This document shows positions 45,094 to 53,347 of a stretch of DNA of 64,000 nucleotides, in pieces (the stretch's first letter is position 1; every line of letters starts with the position of its first letter). Source of the stretch: Paraburkholderia sp. ZP32-5 (lineage in GTDB: Bacteria > Pseudomonadota > Gammaproteobacteria > Burkholderiales > Burkholderiaceae); NCBI RefSeq assembly GCF_021390495.1, contig NZ_JAJEJP010000002.1, positions 310,001 through 374,000 of the forward strand, written 5' to 3'. The position numbers and the translations under genes are program-made. The notes under the pieces were generated by a model that saw nothing but the letters and a program-made list of their open reading frames with translations, was not told the origin of the DNA and did not search any database.

Positions 45094-45587
45094 ATCCTTC
45101 GAGAACGACAATGCGCGGCCGCGGCGCTCGGCAACTGAAACTGAAGAAACAACGCGGCGTAGCGGTGGTCGAATTCGCGCTGCTCACGCCGCTGCTGATG
45201 ACGATCGTGATCGGCATCGCGCAGTTCGGCTGGATGTTCAGCAACTATCTGATGGTGGCCAATGCCGCGTCGTCGGGCGCGCGCTATTTCGCGGCGCAGC
45301 GCGGCACCACCAATCCGTACAGTTCGACGCAAACCCAGGTCGGCGCATCGGCCGCGTTGCTGACGACATCGAAACTGACGATCGCGACCTCGGTCAACGG
45401 TGCCGCGTGCAGCAGCGATTCGAGCTGCGCCGCCGATCTGACGAGTGCCGGTGGCACCTCGGCGGTGGGCACCGCGACCGTGACGGTCAGCTACACGTTT
45501 GCACCGCTGTTCAAGGGCAGTTTGTCGCGTCTCTATACGCTGATGCCAAGCTCGCTCAGCGCGAGCGCGGTGGAGCGCGTGCAATAG
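45090..45587 (+). CDS. Second TadE-like minor pseudopilin (TadF position)
   Basis: This 165-aa protein has a basic leader (RGARQLKLKKQRG) and the prepilin segment VAVVEFALLTPLLMTIVIGI, with Glu at mature position 5. It resembles the preceding TadE protein along its whole length, including a late cysteine pair (CSSDSSC against CTSDSAC), suggesting duplication. It occupies the TadF place. The 4-bp overlap with the upstream gene indicates coupling. Confidence 0.88.
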   Translation: MNPSRTTMRGRGARQLKLKKQRGVAVVEFALLTPLLMTIVIGIAQFGWMFSNYLMVANAASSGARYFAAQRGTTNPYSSTQTQVGASAALLTTSKLTIATSVNGAACSSDSSCAADLTSAGGTSAVGTATVTVSYTFAPLFKGSLSRLYTLMPSSLSASAVERVQ

Positions 45588-45601
45588 CAGAGCATCAAAC
45601 A

Positions 45602-45627
45602 AGGGCGCCCGTGATACGAGGCGCCCT
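45602..45627 (+). promoter_or_regulatory. Hairpin before the vWA gene
   Basis: AGGGCGCC (45602-45609) pairs with GGCGCCCT (45620-45627), 8 bp perfect, 10-base loop, no T tract. Possible attenuator or processing site between the minor pilin genes and the vWA gene. Confidence 0.5.
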
Positions 45628-45717
45628 ATAACGCATCGCGCGATCACAGCGCGGGCAAAAGCAGAAACAAAAAAGCAGAAGCAGAAGCGGTACAACCGAC
45701 TTCAAGAGCGTGGGACC

Positions 45718-47070
45718 ATGAAAAGAAAATACCTCGGTTTGCGCGGTTCGCGTCGCCGTGAGCGCGGCGCGGTGTCCGTCCTCGTGGCGATATCCATGGT
45801 GGTGTTGCTGGGATTCGCGGCGCTCGGCGTCGACTATGGCTATCTGGCCTACAGTCAACGGCGTCTGCAAAGTGCGACCGATGCCGCGGCGCTCGCGGGC
45901 GCGGTGGATTTGTGGACGCAATCGATGGATACCGTTTCGAGCGACGCGCAAGCGTTCTCGGCGGGCCGCAACAATACGCTGCCCGCTGGTGTCGTGCCGG
46001 CGAGCGCGGTGGTCACCGGGCTGAAGCTCGCGAGTGTTACGTTGCCGTATGCGCAGGCGGTCTCCGGCAACAACGGGATTCAGGTCACGCAGCAGGCCAC
46101 GGTGCCGCTCTACTTTGCGCGCGTGTTCGGCAAGACCCAGCAGACGATCTCGGCGACATCGACTGCGGGTGCCGGCGGCGGCGCGGAACCGGCGCTGTAC
46201 AACGTGATGATCGTGCTCGACGCTACGCGCTCGATGGCGACGACGACCGACAACCATTGCAAGGACTCGAAGGGCAACTCGCAGACCCGACTGCAGTGCG
46301 CGCAGGCCGGCGCTTTGAAACTGCTGACGGGGCTGACCAACGCTGGAGACAACGTCGGGCTGATGGCGTTTCCGCCGCAGACTTCGTCTTCGTACAACTT
46401 CTCGTGCACCGGTAAGTCGCCGACTGTCGCGAGCAGCTATTCGGCGTCGGGGTTGAGCTATCAGATTTCGCAGCTGGGTACGGGGTATCTCGGCAGCAAC
46501 GGTAAGGTGAGCACGACCTCCAGCATCGTGCAGGCGCTCGGTGGTGGCAACTGTAGCGGGATGCCGGCGCCAGGCGGGCTCGGAACCTTCTACGCGCAGG
46601 CGATCACGGCCGCGCAGGCGGCGCTGCAAGCGACTTCGTCGACCCAGCATCCGGCTGGCCAGAACGTAATCATCCTGTTGAGCGACGGCATTGCCTCGTC
46701 GACAAAGACCCAGTTGGGCAGCACCTATACCAGCCAGTATGGTAGCGAGTGCTATGCCGCGATCCAGGCCGCTGCCGCGGCGAAAGCCGTTACCAGTACC
46801 GGTACCAGTACGTTGATTTATACCGTCGCGTATCTTGGCGGCGAAGCGTCGTCGGCACCGAACTGCGACGACGGCAGCGGTGGGCAGGACACCACGCCAA
46901 AGGTGCGCACTGCCTGCGGCACGATGCAAGCGATTGCAACCAGCCAGTCATACTTCTACTCGGATACCTGCTCGAATGCGGCGGGCGGCACCAACAGTCT
47001 GAATACGTTGTTCACCCAGATCGCCTACAGCTTGACCAAGCCGCGGTTGATCCCGCAGACCGCGCAGTGA
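45718..47070 (+). CDS. TadG-like vWA-domain protein
   Basis: This 450-aa protein begins with a TadE/G-type membrane segment (RRERGAVSVLVAISMVVLLG) then a von Willebrand A domain (VMIVLDATRSM, the MIDAS DxTxS, about residue 166). It has six or more cysteines in the domain. It likely sits in the periplasm or on the surface and interacts with the pilus or adhesion targets. It closes the Tad locus; 131 bp separate it from the minor pilin. Confidence 0.88.
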   Translation: MKRKYLGLRGSRRRERGAVSVLVAISMVVLLGFAALGVDYGYLAYSQRRLQSATDAAALAGAVDLWTQSMDTVSSDAQAFSAGRNNTLPAGVVPASAVVTGLKLASVTLPYAQAVSGNNGIQVTQQATVPLYFARVFGKTQQTISATSTAGAGGGAEPALYNVMIVLDATRSMATTTDNHCKDSKGNSQTRLQCAQAGALKLLTGLTNAGDNVGLMAFPPQTSSSYNFSCTGKSPTVASSYSASGLSYQISQLGTGYLGSNGKVSTTSSIVQALGGGNCSGMPAPGGLGTFYAQAITAAQAALQATSSTQHPAGQNVIILLSDGIASSTKTQLGSTYTSQYGSECYAAIQAAAAAKAVTSTGTSTLIYTVAYLGGEASSAPNCDDGSGGQDTTPKVRTACGTMQAIATSQSYFYSDTCSNAAGGTNSLNTLFTQIAYSLTKPRLIPQTAQ

Positions 47071-47085
47071 ATGCGTGCGCGCGAG

Positions 47086-47730
47086 TCACGGCATGTCGTG
47101 CCGATCAGCCGCGCGCCTTCCCTGAAAAATCGGCAGACGCCAGCCGAAACGCATCGACGCGAGCCGCACCATCACACAGGCGAGCGTCGCGAACCACGGC
47201 GTCCACCAGTCGGTCCAGCCTGCATACGAAAAGCCGACCTGCACCCCCGCGCCGAACAGCGCCGCCGATGCATAGATTTCGCGTTCGAGAATCGCCGGCA
47301 CGCGCGACAGCATCACGTCGCGCATCACACCGCCGCCCACTGCGCTGACGGTGCCGAGCAGGATCGCGAGTTCGGCATTGTGGCTGTACACCAAAGCCTT
47401 CTGCGCACCCGCCACCGCGAATAAGCCAAGGCCGATCGCATCGAAAAATAGCACCGGCTGACGCAGCCGGCGCACCTGCGGATACGCGAGAATCGTGACC
47501 GCCGCGGCGGCCAGCGAACTCGCCAGATAGCGCCAGTTCGACAGCCCCGCCGGTGGAATCGCGCCGATGCAGACGTCGCGCACGATGCCGCCGCCGCACG
47601 CCACCATGAACGCGACTGCGGCAATACCGAACAGGTCGAGCCGTCGTTGCCGCGCGGCCACCGCGCCGCTGATCGCGAACGTGAAGGTACCGACCAGATC
47701 GAAAAAGGTATAGACGGCGTGTGAATTCAC
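47086..47730 (-). CDS. TRIC-family (YicG-like) cation channel protein
   Basis: This 214-aa inner-membrane protein has seven helices and two repeated domains with GGGIVRDV and GGGVMRDVML, the hallmark of the TRIC/UPF0126 family. The GTG start at 47730 overlaps the MarR stop by 4 bp (GTGA), so the two are co-translated. Ion specificity in bacteria is not certain. Confidence 0.9.
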   Translation of the reverse strand: MNSHAVYTFFDLVGTFTFAISGAVAARQRRLDLFGIAAVAFMVACGGGIVRDVCIGAIPPAGLSNWRYLASSLAAAAVTILAYPQVRRLRQPVLFFDAIGLGLFAVAGAQKALVYSHNAELAILLGTVSAVGGGVMRDVMLSRVPAILEREIYASAALFGAGVQVGFSYAGWTDWWTPWFATLACVMVRLASMRFGWRLPIFQGRRAADRHDMP

Positions 47731-48230
47731 AGTGATTTATCGAGTTGAGCGGGCAGGGCGCCGGCTTCGCTGGCGAGCAGACTGCTCGAAAGCTTGCCGA
47801 GCAGTTGTTCGAGCATCTGGCGTTCGTTCGCGCTAAGCGCGTCGGAGAGTCGGGCTTCCAGCATCGAGCCTAATACTTCCGATGCCTGCGCGATGTCGAG
47901 CCCTTGCGTGGTGGCGCGTAACGCGACGCTGCGGCGGTCGGTCGAATGCGGGTTGCGTTCGAGCAGGCCGCGCGCTTCGAGTTCGGCGAGTACCTTGGAC
48001 AGCAGCGTTTTCTCGATCAACGCGCGTTGCGAGACCGCTTTCGGCGTGATGTCGGGCTCCGCGCAGACGAGGCGCAGCACGCGCAGTGCGCGCACGTCGA
48101 GGTTCCAGCGCTCGCGATAGACGACGTTCGCGCGATTGATCAACAACGCGCTGGTCAGATCGAGCCTGAAAGTCAGGAAGTCCGAATACAAGAATTGCTC
48201 CGCTGGCGGTTGCGTGCCCAGGGCGGGCAC
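47727..48230 (-). CDS. MarR-family transcriptional regulator
   Basis: This 167-aa regulator has a winged helix-turn-helix (KAVSQRALIEKTLLSKVLAEL) with the wing NPHSTDRRSVALRAT. A perfect inverted repeat lies just upstream of the start, so autorepression is likely, covering the TRIC gene too. The ligand is unknown. Confidence 0.9.
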   Translation of the reverse strand: MPALGTQPPAEQFLYSDFLTFRLDLTSALLINRANVVYRERWNLDVRALRVLRLVCAEPDITPKAVSQRALIEKTLLSKVLAELEARGLLERNPHSTDRRSVALRATTQGLDIAQASEVLGSMLEARLSDALSANERQMLEQLLGKLSSSLLASEAGALPAQLDKSL

Positions 48231-48244
48231 GCACGCATTATAGG

Positions 48245-48271
48245 CATGTAGTTGCAGCTTTCAACTACATG
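48245..48271 (-). promoter_or_regulatory. MarR operator (inverted repeat)
   Basis: CATGTAGTTG (48245-48254) and CAACTACATG (48262-48271) are perfect 10-bp arms 7 bp apart, centred about 28 bp before the marR start. TAGTTG/CAACTA arms are usual for MarR operators. Confidence 0.75.
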
Positions 48272-48374
48272 GCGGAGCGCGGGGTGTGTGATGCGGGGTT
48301 CGGCTTTAGCGCGTGCCAGCCGCTTGCGGATGCGCTATCTGCAGCGCAATGAGCGACTGGCGCGCGGCGCCGGT

Positions 48375-49619
48375 TTAATGCAGTTCGTTGAACTCGATAC
48401 GGCCGCCTTTCATTACCAGCGGAATATGCTCGCCCTGGCCGGTCAGGCAGTTCAGGTCACGGAACGGATCGCCGTCGACCACCAGCACGTCGGCATAGGC
48501 ACCCGGCGTGAGACGCCCCAGCTTGCCGGTCATGCCGAGAATTTCGGCGCCGATGGTAGTGGCGCTGCCGATGATCTCGGCGGGGCTCAGCACTTTCGCG
48601 CGGATCGCGAATTCGTCGCTTTGCATGCGATGCCCAGGGCCGAGTAGATCGGAGCCGAACCCCATCTTGACGCCGGCGTTTCTGAAAATCTCCAGCGACT
48701 TCAAACCGGCTTCGCGCACGATGTCGATCTTCGCCGCGCTCTCGGCGGACAGGCCGAACTGCACGCCCTCGATATGTAAGGCCTCGTAAGCGACCAGCGT
48801 GGGCACCACGTAGGCGCCGTGCTCGGCCATCAGATCGGCGGTCGGCTCGTCGATCAGATTGCCGTGCTCGATCGTGCGCACGCCGCAGCGTACCGCGCGA
48901 CGCATCGATTCGGCCGTGTACGCGTGCGCCATCACATAGGTGCCGCGTGCCTCGGCTTCGGCGACGACCGCGCGGATCTCGTCCTCGGAATAGCCGAGCG
49001 CGCCGACCGGATCGGTCGGCGACGCGACGCCGCCGGAGGCCATGATCTTGATCTGGTCGGCGCCCATCTGCAGTTCTTCGCGCACCGCGCGGCGCAATGC
49101 ATCGACGCCGTCGACGACCCGGCTCAACGCACCGACACGCACGCAGCAGTTGCACGGCGCGTCGCCGGGCATGAAGTCCGTGCGCGCGCGTCCGTCGCCG
49201 TGGCCGCCGGTCTGGCTGAGCGCGCGTCCGGCGACGAACAGTCGAGGCCCTTGCGCGAGGCCCATTTCCACCGATTGCTTCAGCGCGAAGCCGGCGCCGC
49301 CCGCGTCGCGCACGGTCGTGAAGCCGCGCCGCAGAATGCCGCGCATGATCGGCAGCGCCTTCAGCGTGACGAACACGTTCGGCATGTTCACCTGGCTCGG
49401 CAGATCGAACTGCGTCGCGACCATGTGCGCATGCAGATCGATCAGCCCCGGCATGATGGTCTTGCCGTTCAGATCGATGACCTTGGCGTCGGGCGCGTCG
49501 ATCGTCTGCTGAGACACTTCCTTGATCGTGCCGCCTTCGACCAGCAGGTTATGGCCGGGCTGCAAGGCTTTTTGCAGCGGATCGAGCAGAGCACCGTTCT
49601 TGAACAGGATGCGGTCCAT
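48375..49619 (-). CDS. Cytosolic amidohydrolase, Xaa-Pro dipeptidase-like
   Basis: This 414-aa metal-dependent hydrolase of the imidazolonepropionase/prolidase-like group has HAH in GLIDLHAHM, a TGGHGDGR segment, KIMASGGVASP, EHGNLID and GSDLLG. It has no signal peptide. The substrate may be a peptide or organic amide. The start at 49619 follows GAGGAAG. It lies 63 bp after an MFS transporter gene, suggesting uptake followed by hydrolysis. It is a paralogue of the Tat-exported protein at 55624-57090. Confidence 0.88.
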   Translation of the reverse strand: MDRILFKNGALLDPLQKALQPGHNLLVEGGTIKEVSQQTIDAPDAKVIDLNGKTIMPGLIDLHAHMVATQFDLPSQVNMPNVFVTLKALPIMRGILRRGFTTVRDAGGAGFALKQSVEMGLAQGPRLFVAGRALSQTGGHGDGRARTDFMPGDAPCNCCVRVGALSRVVDGVDALRRAVREELQMGADQIKIMASGGVASPTDPVGALGYSEDEIRAVVAEAEARGTYVMAHAYTAESMRRAVRCGVRTIEHGNLIDEPTADLMAEHGAYVVPTLVAYEALHIEGVQFGLSAESAAKIDIVREAGLKSLEIFRNAGVKMGFGSDLLGPGHRMQSDEFAIRAKVLSPAEIIGSATTIGAEILGMTGKLGRLTPGAYADVLVVDGDPFRDLNCLTGQGEHIPLVMKGGRIEFNELH

Positions 49620-49682
49620 TGATTTCTTCCTCGGGTTGCAGGGGCGGGCGCGCGATACGCCCACGGTCAGTGGTTCGGCGAA

Positions 49683-51050
49683 TCAGCGGTTCAGACGCAT
49701 CGCGGCAATTTCTTCCAGCGAGCGGCCACGGGTGGATACGCCCATCAGCAGAACGGCGAGCGCACCGATGATCAGCACCAGCGTCGTGCCGCCGAAAACG
49801 CCGCCGAAGCCGAGGCGCGGATACAGAAAGCCGACCAGGATCGGCGCGGCGATCGCGCCGAGGCGACCGATTGCCGACGAGACGCCCATGCCGGTCGCGC
49901 GCACTTCGGTGGGGAACACTTCGGGCGTGTACGCATAGACGCCGGCGTAAGTGCCGTTCATGAAGAACGACAGTAAGAAGCCCGATGTCAGAATTTCGGC
50001 ATCGCTGTGCGTGAGCGCGAGGCCTAATGCGGAAACCCCGCCGAGTGCCATATACGTGACGATGGTCGCGCGCCGGCCGATCTTTTCATTGAGCCACGCG
50101 CCGGAGAAATAGCCGGGAATCTGCGCGAGATACATGACCAGCGAATAGGAAAAACTTCGCGTGATCGTCATGCCGCTTTGCACCAGCAAGCCGGGAATCC
50201 ACGTGAAGAACGCGTAGTAGCTGAATGTGATCGACAGCCACATCATCCACGCCATCGCGGTGATGCCGGCAAGCTGGCGCGACCACAGCGCCTTGAGCTT
50301 GGCGATCGGCGAGCCGCTCGCAACGGGAGCCGGGGCACTCGTCGCGACTTCCTGCTCGGGCAACAGCGGCAAGCCGGCCGCATGCACGACCGCTTCCATC
50401 TTCTCGACGATCACCGCGGCTTCGGCGGTTCTGCCGCGGCTGTCGAGCCAGCGCGGCGATTCGGGCAACGCACGCCGCCACCACAGCAGCATGACGATCG
50501 GCAGCGCGGTGATCACCGACACCACCCGCCACGCTCCGGGCGCCAGCGGAATGACCAGATAACCGAGTATCGCGGCAAACACGAAGCCGAACGAGAAGAA
50601 CGCGGCGAGACTGCCGGTGAAGGTGCCGCGATATTTGCGCGCGCAGAACTCCGAAAGAAAGGGCGCGACGATCGCGCTTTCGGCACCGGTGCCGATGCCG
50701 GCGACGATGCGCGTCGCCATGAAGAAGGGCCAATCCTGCGCGGTGGCGCTGACCAGCGATGCGATGCAATAAATGACCAGCGCCCACACCATCACTTTGC
50801 GTCGGCCAATCACATCGCCGAGGATGCCGGCGAGCGCGGCGCCGAAGAAGTAGCCGATGAAGGTGCCGCTGCCGAGCACGCCGGTCTGCACGCTGGTCAG
50901 ATGCCATTGCTCGCGCAGCACCGGCAGCATGAAGGCCAGCACGGCCGCATCCATTGCATCGAAAACGTAGCCCAATCCTCCCAGCCACAACAGTTTCCGA
51001 TGAAAGCTCGAGTACGGCAGGCGCTCTATGCGAGCGGGAATCGTCGACAT
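49683..51050 (-). CDS. MFS transporter, sugar/aromatic-acid porter type
   Basis: This 455-aa transporter has twelve helices with the loop 2-3 motif GDVIGRRKVMV and loop 8-9 NEKIGRRATIV. It opens with LGGLGYVFDAMDAAVLAFML, typical of metabolite:H+ symporters. It probably imports the substrate of the amidohydrolase encoded downstream. The ATG at 51050 follows AAGGAACC; the upstream extension is not supported. Confidence 0.88.
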   Translation of the reverse strand: MSTIPARIERLPYSSFHRKLLWLGGLGYVFDAMDAAVLAFMLPVLREQWHLTSVQTGVLGSGTFIGYFFGAALAGILGDVIGRRKVMVWALVIYCIASLVSATAQDWPFFMATRIVAGIGTGAESAIVAPFLSEFCARKYRGTFTGSLAAFFSFGFVFAAILGYLVIPLAPGAWRVVSVITALPIVMLLWWRRALPESPRWLDSRGRTAEAAVIVEKMEAVVHAAGLPLLPEQEVATSAPAPVASGSPIAKLKALWSRQLAGITAMAWMMWLSITFSYYAFFTWIPGLLVQSGMTITRSFSYSLVMYLAQIPGYFSGAWLNEKIGRRATIVTYMALGGVSALGLALTHSDAEILTSGFLLSFFMNGTYAGVYAYTPEVFPTEVRATGMGVSSAIGRLGAIAAPILVGFLYPRLGFGGVFGGTTLVLIIGALAVLLMGVSTRGRSLEEIAAMRLNR

Positions 51051-51389
51051 AGCAAGGTTCCTTCCATAAAGAGGAGCGCCGTGGCGCCGAGGCATCGTCA
51101 AACGAGTATAGGGAGTCGAAATAGACGGGGCTTGGACGAAAACCGCATCGAACATGCGGATTCCGGCATCACCGCGCGGGGTGCGGCGACGCGTCAAAAG
51201 GGACTTGAAAGTTCGTGGCCGGACAGCGCGAAGGCAATGCCGGCAAGGCGGACAGCGGATTCGTCGGATGTTGAAAAGACCGGCCTCCGTGGCCTTGGCG
51301 CCGTCGCTACCGTGGAGAAACGCGCATACCATCGCCACGACGTGAATCCGGCGCTGTCTCGTGCCAGCGAGGCGATGGTGACGCCTTCA
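51051..51389. other. Gap upstream of the MFS gene
   Basis: This 339-bp region has an open minus-strand frame continuous with the MFS gene but no family similarity, ribosome site or motif. I see no promoter or repeat that I can support. Confidence 0.4.
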
Positions 51390-51917
51390 TTAAAGCTGCT
51401 TGCAGTAAAACGTCGTGCCGCAGAATTCGCCGTCCGGCATCAGCGCGTAATTCGGCACATTGCCCACCCGTTGCCAGCCGGCGCGCTGATAAAGCCGCTC
51501 GGCGTCGCCACCCGTGACCGTGTCGAGCACGAGCACCGACTTGTTTTCTTCTCGCGCGATGCGATCGATCTCGCTCATCAGATCCTGGCCGACGCCACGC
51601 CGCCGCGCTTTTCTATGCACGAGCATCTTCGCGACATCCGCGCGATGCGGCTGGTTTTCGGGCTGCGCGGTAATCAATTGGACGGTGCCGACGATGTCGC
51701 CGTTGCTGTCTTCTGCAATCAGCAGCGCGCGCTCGCCGCGCGCCACGCCTTCGGCCACGCCGCGCCAGAAGTTTTGCGCCTTTTCCCGCGAGACCGGCAG
51801 CATGAAGCTGACCGATGCGCCGCCTTCGACGCAGTCGATCAGCACGTCGGCGAGTGCGTCGACGCAGGCCGATGCTTCGTTGCCGCCGAGGCGGCGTATG
51901 GTTATCGGCTCGATCAT
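51390..51917 (-). CDS. GNAT-family N-acetyltransferase
   Basis: This 175-aa enzyme has the GNAT core VAKMLVHRKARRRGVGQDLMS, with the acetyl-CoA binding RRxGxG near residue 110, and the following VLVLDTVTGGDAERLYQRAGW. It transfers acetyl from acetyl-CoA to an unknown amine. It overlaps the stop of the XRE-cupin gene (ATGA), so they form an operon. Confidence 0.9.
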   Translation of the reverse strand: MIEPITIRRLGGNEASACVDALADVLIDCVEGGASVSFMLPVSREKAQNFWRGVAEGVARGERALLIAEDSNGDIVGTVQLITAQPENQPHRADVAKMLVHRKARRRGVGQDLMSEIDRIAREENKSVLVLDTVTGGDAERLYQRAGWQRVGNVPNYALMPDGEFCGTTFYCKQL

Positions 51918-52513
51918 CCGTTTCTCCGTTCGTTGATGGGCGACATGATGGGCGACGTGGTGAGCGCCACCAGATAGCGCGCGCGTTTGCGGGTCGGATT
52001 TCTGAAGGCGGTTGGACTATCGAGCCGCATCGCGAGGCAGTCGCCGGCTTTGAGCCGCCAACTGCTATCGCCGAACGTGATTTCCATCACGCCTTCGAGC
52101 ATCCATATCTGCTGATGAATCTCCGCGTCGCGCGCGCCGGTTTCGTAGCTCACGCGTTGGCCGGCCGGAAAGTCGACTTCCACCAACTGGATCGCCGAGC
52201 GCGCGGTCGGCGACAGATGACGCCGCACGTAACCGGAAGTCGGATCGGTCCACACGGCCTGATCAGCGGCACGGCTCACGGGCGACGGTTCGACGGAGGG
52301 CGTGGTGTCCTGCTCGAACAATGCCGCGAGCGGCACGTTCAACGCAGTGGCGAGTTTGTCGAGCACGGTCGCGGTCGGGCTGCTTTGACCGCGTTCGATC
52401 AGCGAGATATTCGAGCGGCTGACCTTGCTGCGTTCGGCGAGTGCGTCGAGCGACCAGTTCTGCGCATCGCGCAGCGCTCTGACGCGGCGTGCGATCAGGG
52501 CATTGATGTCCAT
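51914..52513 (-). CDS. XRE-family regulator with cupin sensor
   Basis: This 199-aa regulator has a helix-turn-helix (LDALAERSKVSRSNISLIER) and a C-terminal cupin (VSYETGARDAEIHQQIWMLE and GDSSWRLKAGDCL). It probably controls its own operon with the GNAT gene and perhaps the divergent NIPSNAP gene. The ATG at 52513 fits the start of the domain, though its ribosome site is weak. Confidence 0.9.
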   Translation of the reverse strand: MDINALIARRVRALRDAQNWSLDALAERSKVSRSNISLIERGQSSPTATVLDKLATALNVPLAALFEQDTTPSVEPSPVSRAADQAVWTDPTSGYVRRHLSPTARSAIQLVEVDFPAGQRVSYETGARDAEIHQQIWMLEGVMEITFGDSSWRLKAGDCLAMRLDSPTAFRNPTRKRARYLVALTTSPIMSPINERRNG

Positions 52514-52520
52514 GTGTTCC

Positions 52521-52549
52521 AGTTTAAAGGATGGCGTTTCCAGTAAACT
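52521..52549. promoter_or_regulatory. Inverted repeat, candidate XRE-cupin operator
   Basis: AGTTTA (52521-52526) and TAAACT (52544-52549) flank a 17-bp spacer, 8 bp upstream of the XRE-cupin start; a CCAGT element precedes or overlaps each arm. Assignment is by position. Confidence 0.45.
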
Positions 52550-52663
52550 AGATGAGACGTTTTTTGCTGTCAACCGCTAATAGCAGTGCGTCGACAGGCG
52601 ACGTCGATGTGCCAATGCAATCGCTACAATCCGTGGCTTAAATATTTCCGGATCTCTATTTCG

Positions 52664-52969
52664 ATGATTACCTGCCATGTTCGCTATGTGATTGAGCCGA
52701 GTCTGATTGCGGAATTCGAGGCCTACGCAAAGATGTGGATTCCATTGGTCGAGAAATTTGGCGGTCAACATCACGGCTATTTTCTGCCCGCGGAAGGTGC
52801 AAACAACATTGCACTGGCATTGTTTTCTTTTTCGAGTCTTGCCGCATACGAACAGTACCGGCATCAATCACAGCACGATGCGGAATGTCTGAAAGCCTTT
52901 GCGTATGCGGCTCAGACGCGCTGCGTGTTGAGCTATGAGCGCAGCTTTTTCAGGCCCGTGCTCGAGTGA
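52664..52969 (+). CDS. NIPSNAP-family protein
   Basis: This 101-aa protein has a ferredoxin-like dimeric barrel fold (TCHVRYVIEPSLIAEFEAYAK and HHGYFLPAEGANNIALALFSF), typical of bacterial NIPSNAP proteins, whose function is unknown. The ATG at 52664 is chosen to match the domain. It diverges from the XRE-cupin regulator. Confidence 0.85.
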   Translation: MITCHVRYVIEPSLIAEFEAYAKMWIPLVEKFGGQHHGYFLPAEGANNIALALFSFSSLAAYEQYRHQSQHDAECLKAFAYAAQTRCVLSYERSFFRPVLE

Positions 52970-53347
52970 GCAAGCGTATGAGATTGCATATCGCATATTT
53001 TTCCGTATTCAATGCCGCGAATAAGAAATCGTATAGAAATTGCCGGTTCAGATTGAATTCACATTCAATCCAGAGCTGACGGTATTCACTACCTATATGT
53101 AAGAAAATTCTGACTGCCCATTGCGCATAAAAACACGCATATTGGTAAAAATACTGATGCTGTAGTCAGACTACATTCTTACATTACTCCCCACGGAGCG
53201 CCGCTACAGCCCATCCGCTGCAACGATGCTCCGTCCGGCAGGCAAACGTTTGCAGTCACCGCTGCATTGCCTGCTTTCGCGTCCGCCGTCCACCCCTCGA
53301 CGCGCTCCGCTGGCCCCCAGAAAAAGCCCCATTTCGGAGAGACACCT
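52970..53347. promoter_or_regulatory. AT-rich control region of the beta-glucosidase gene
   Basis: No gene is supported. Two perfect inverted repeats are seen: GATTGAAT (53051-53058)/ATTCAATC (53063-53070) and GTAGTC (53162-53167)/GACTAC (53169-53174). The lower GC content suggests promoters and regulator sites; boxes cannot be set with confidence. Confidence 0.45.

Noticed and set aside
42409..45111. 900-aa open frame on minus across tadB-tadE
   Set aside because: Antisense to recognised genes, with composition typical of a shadow frame.
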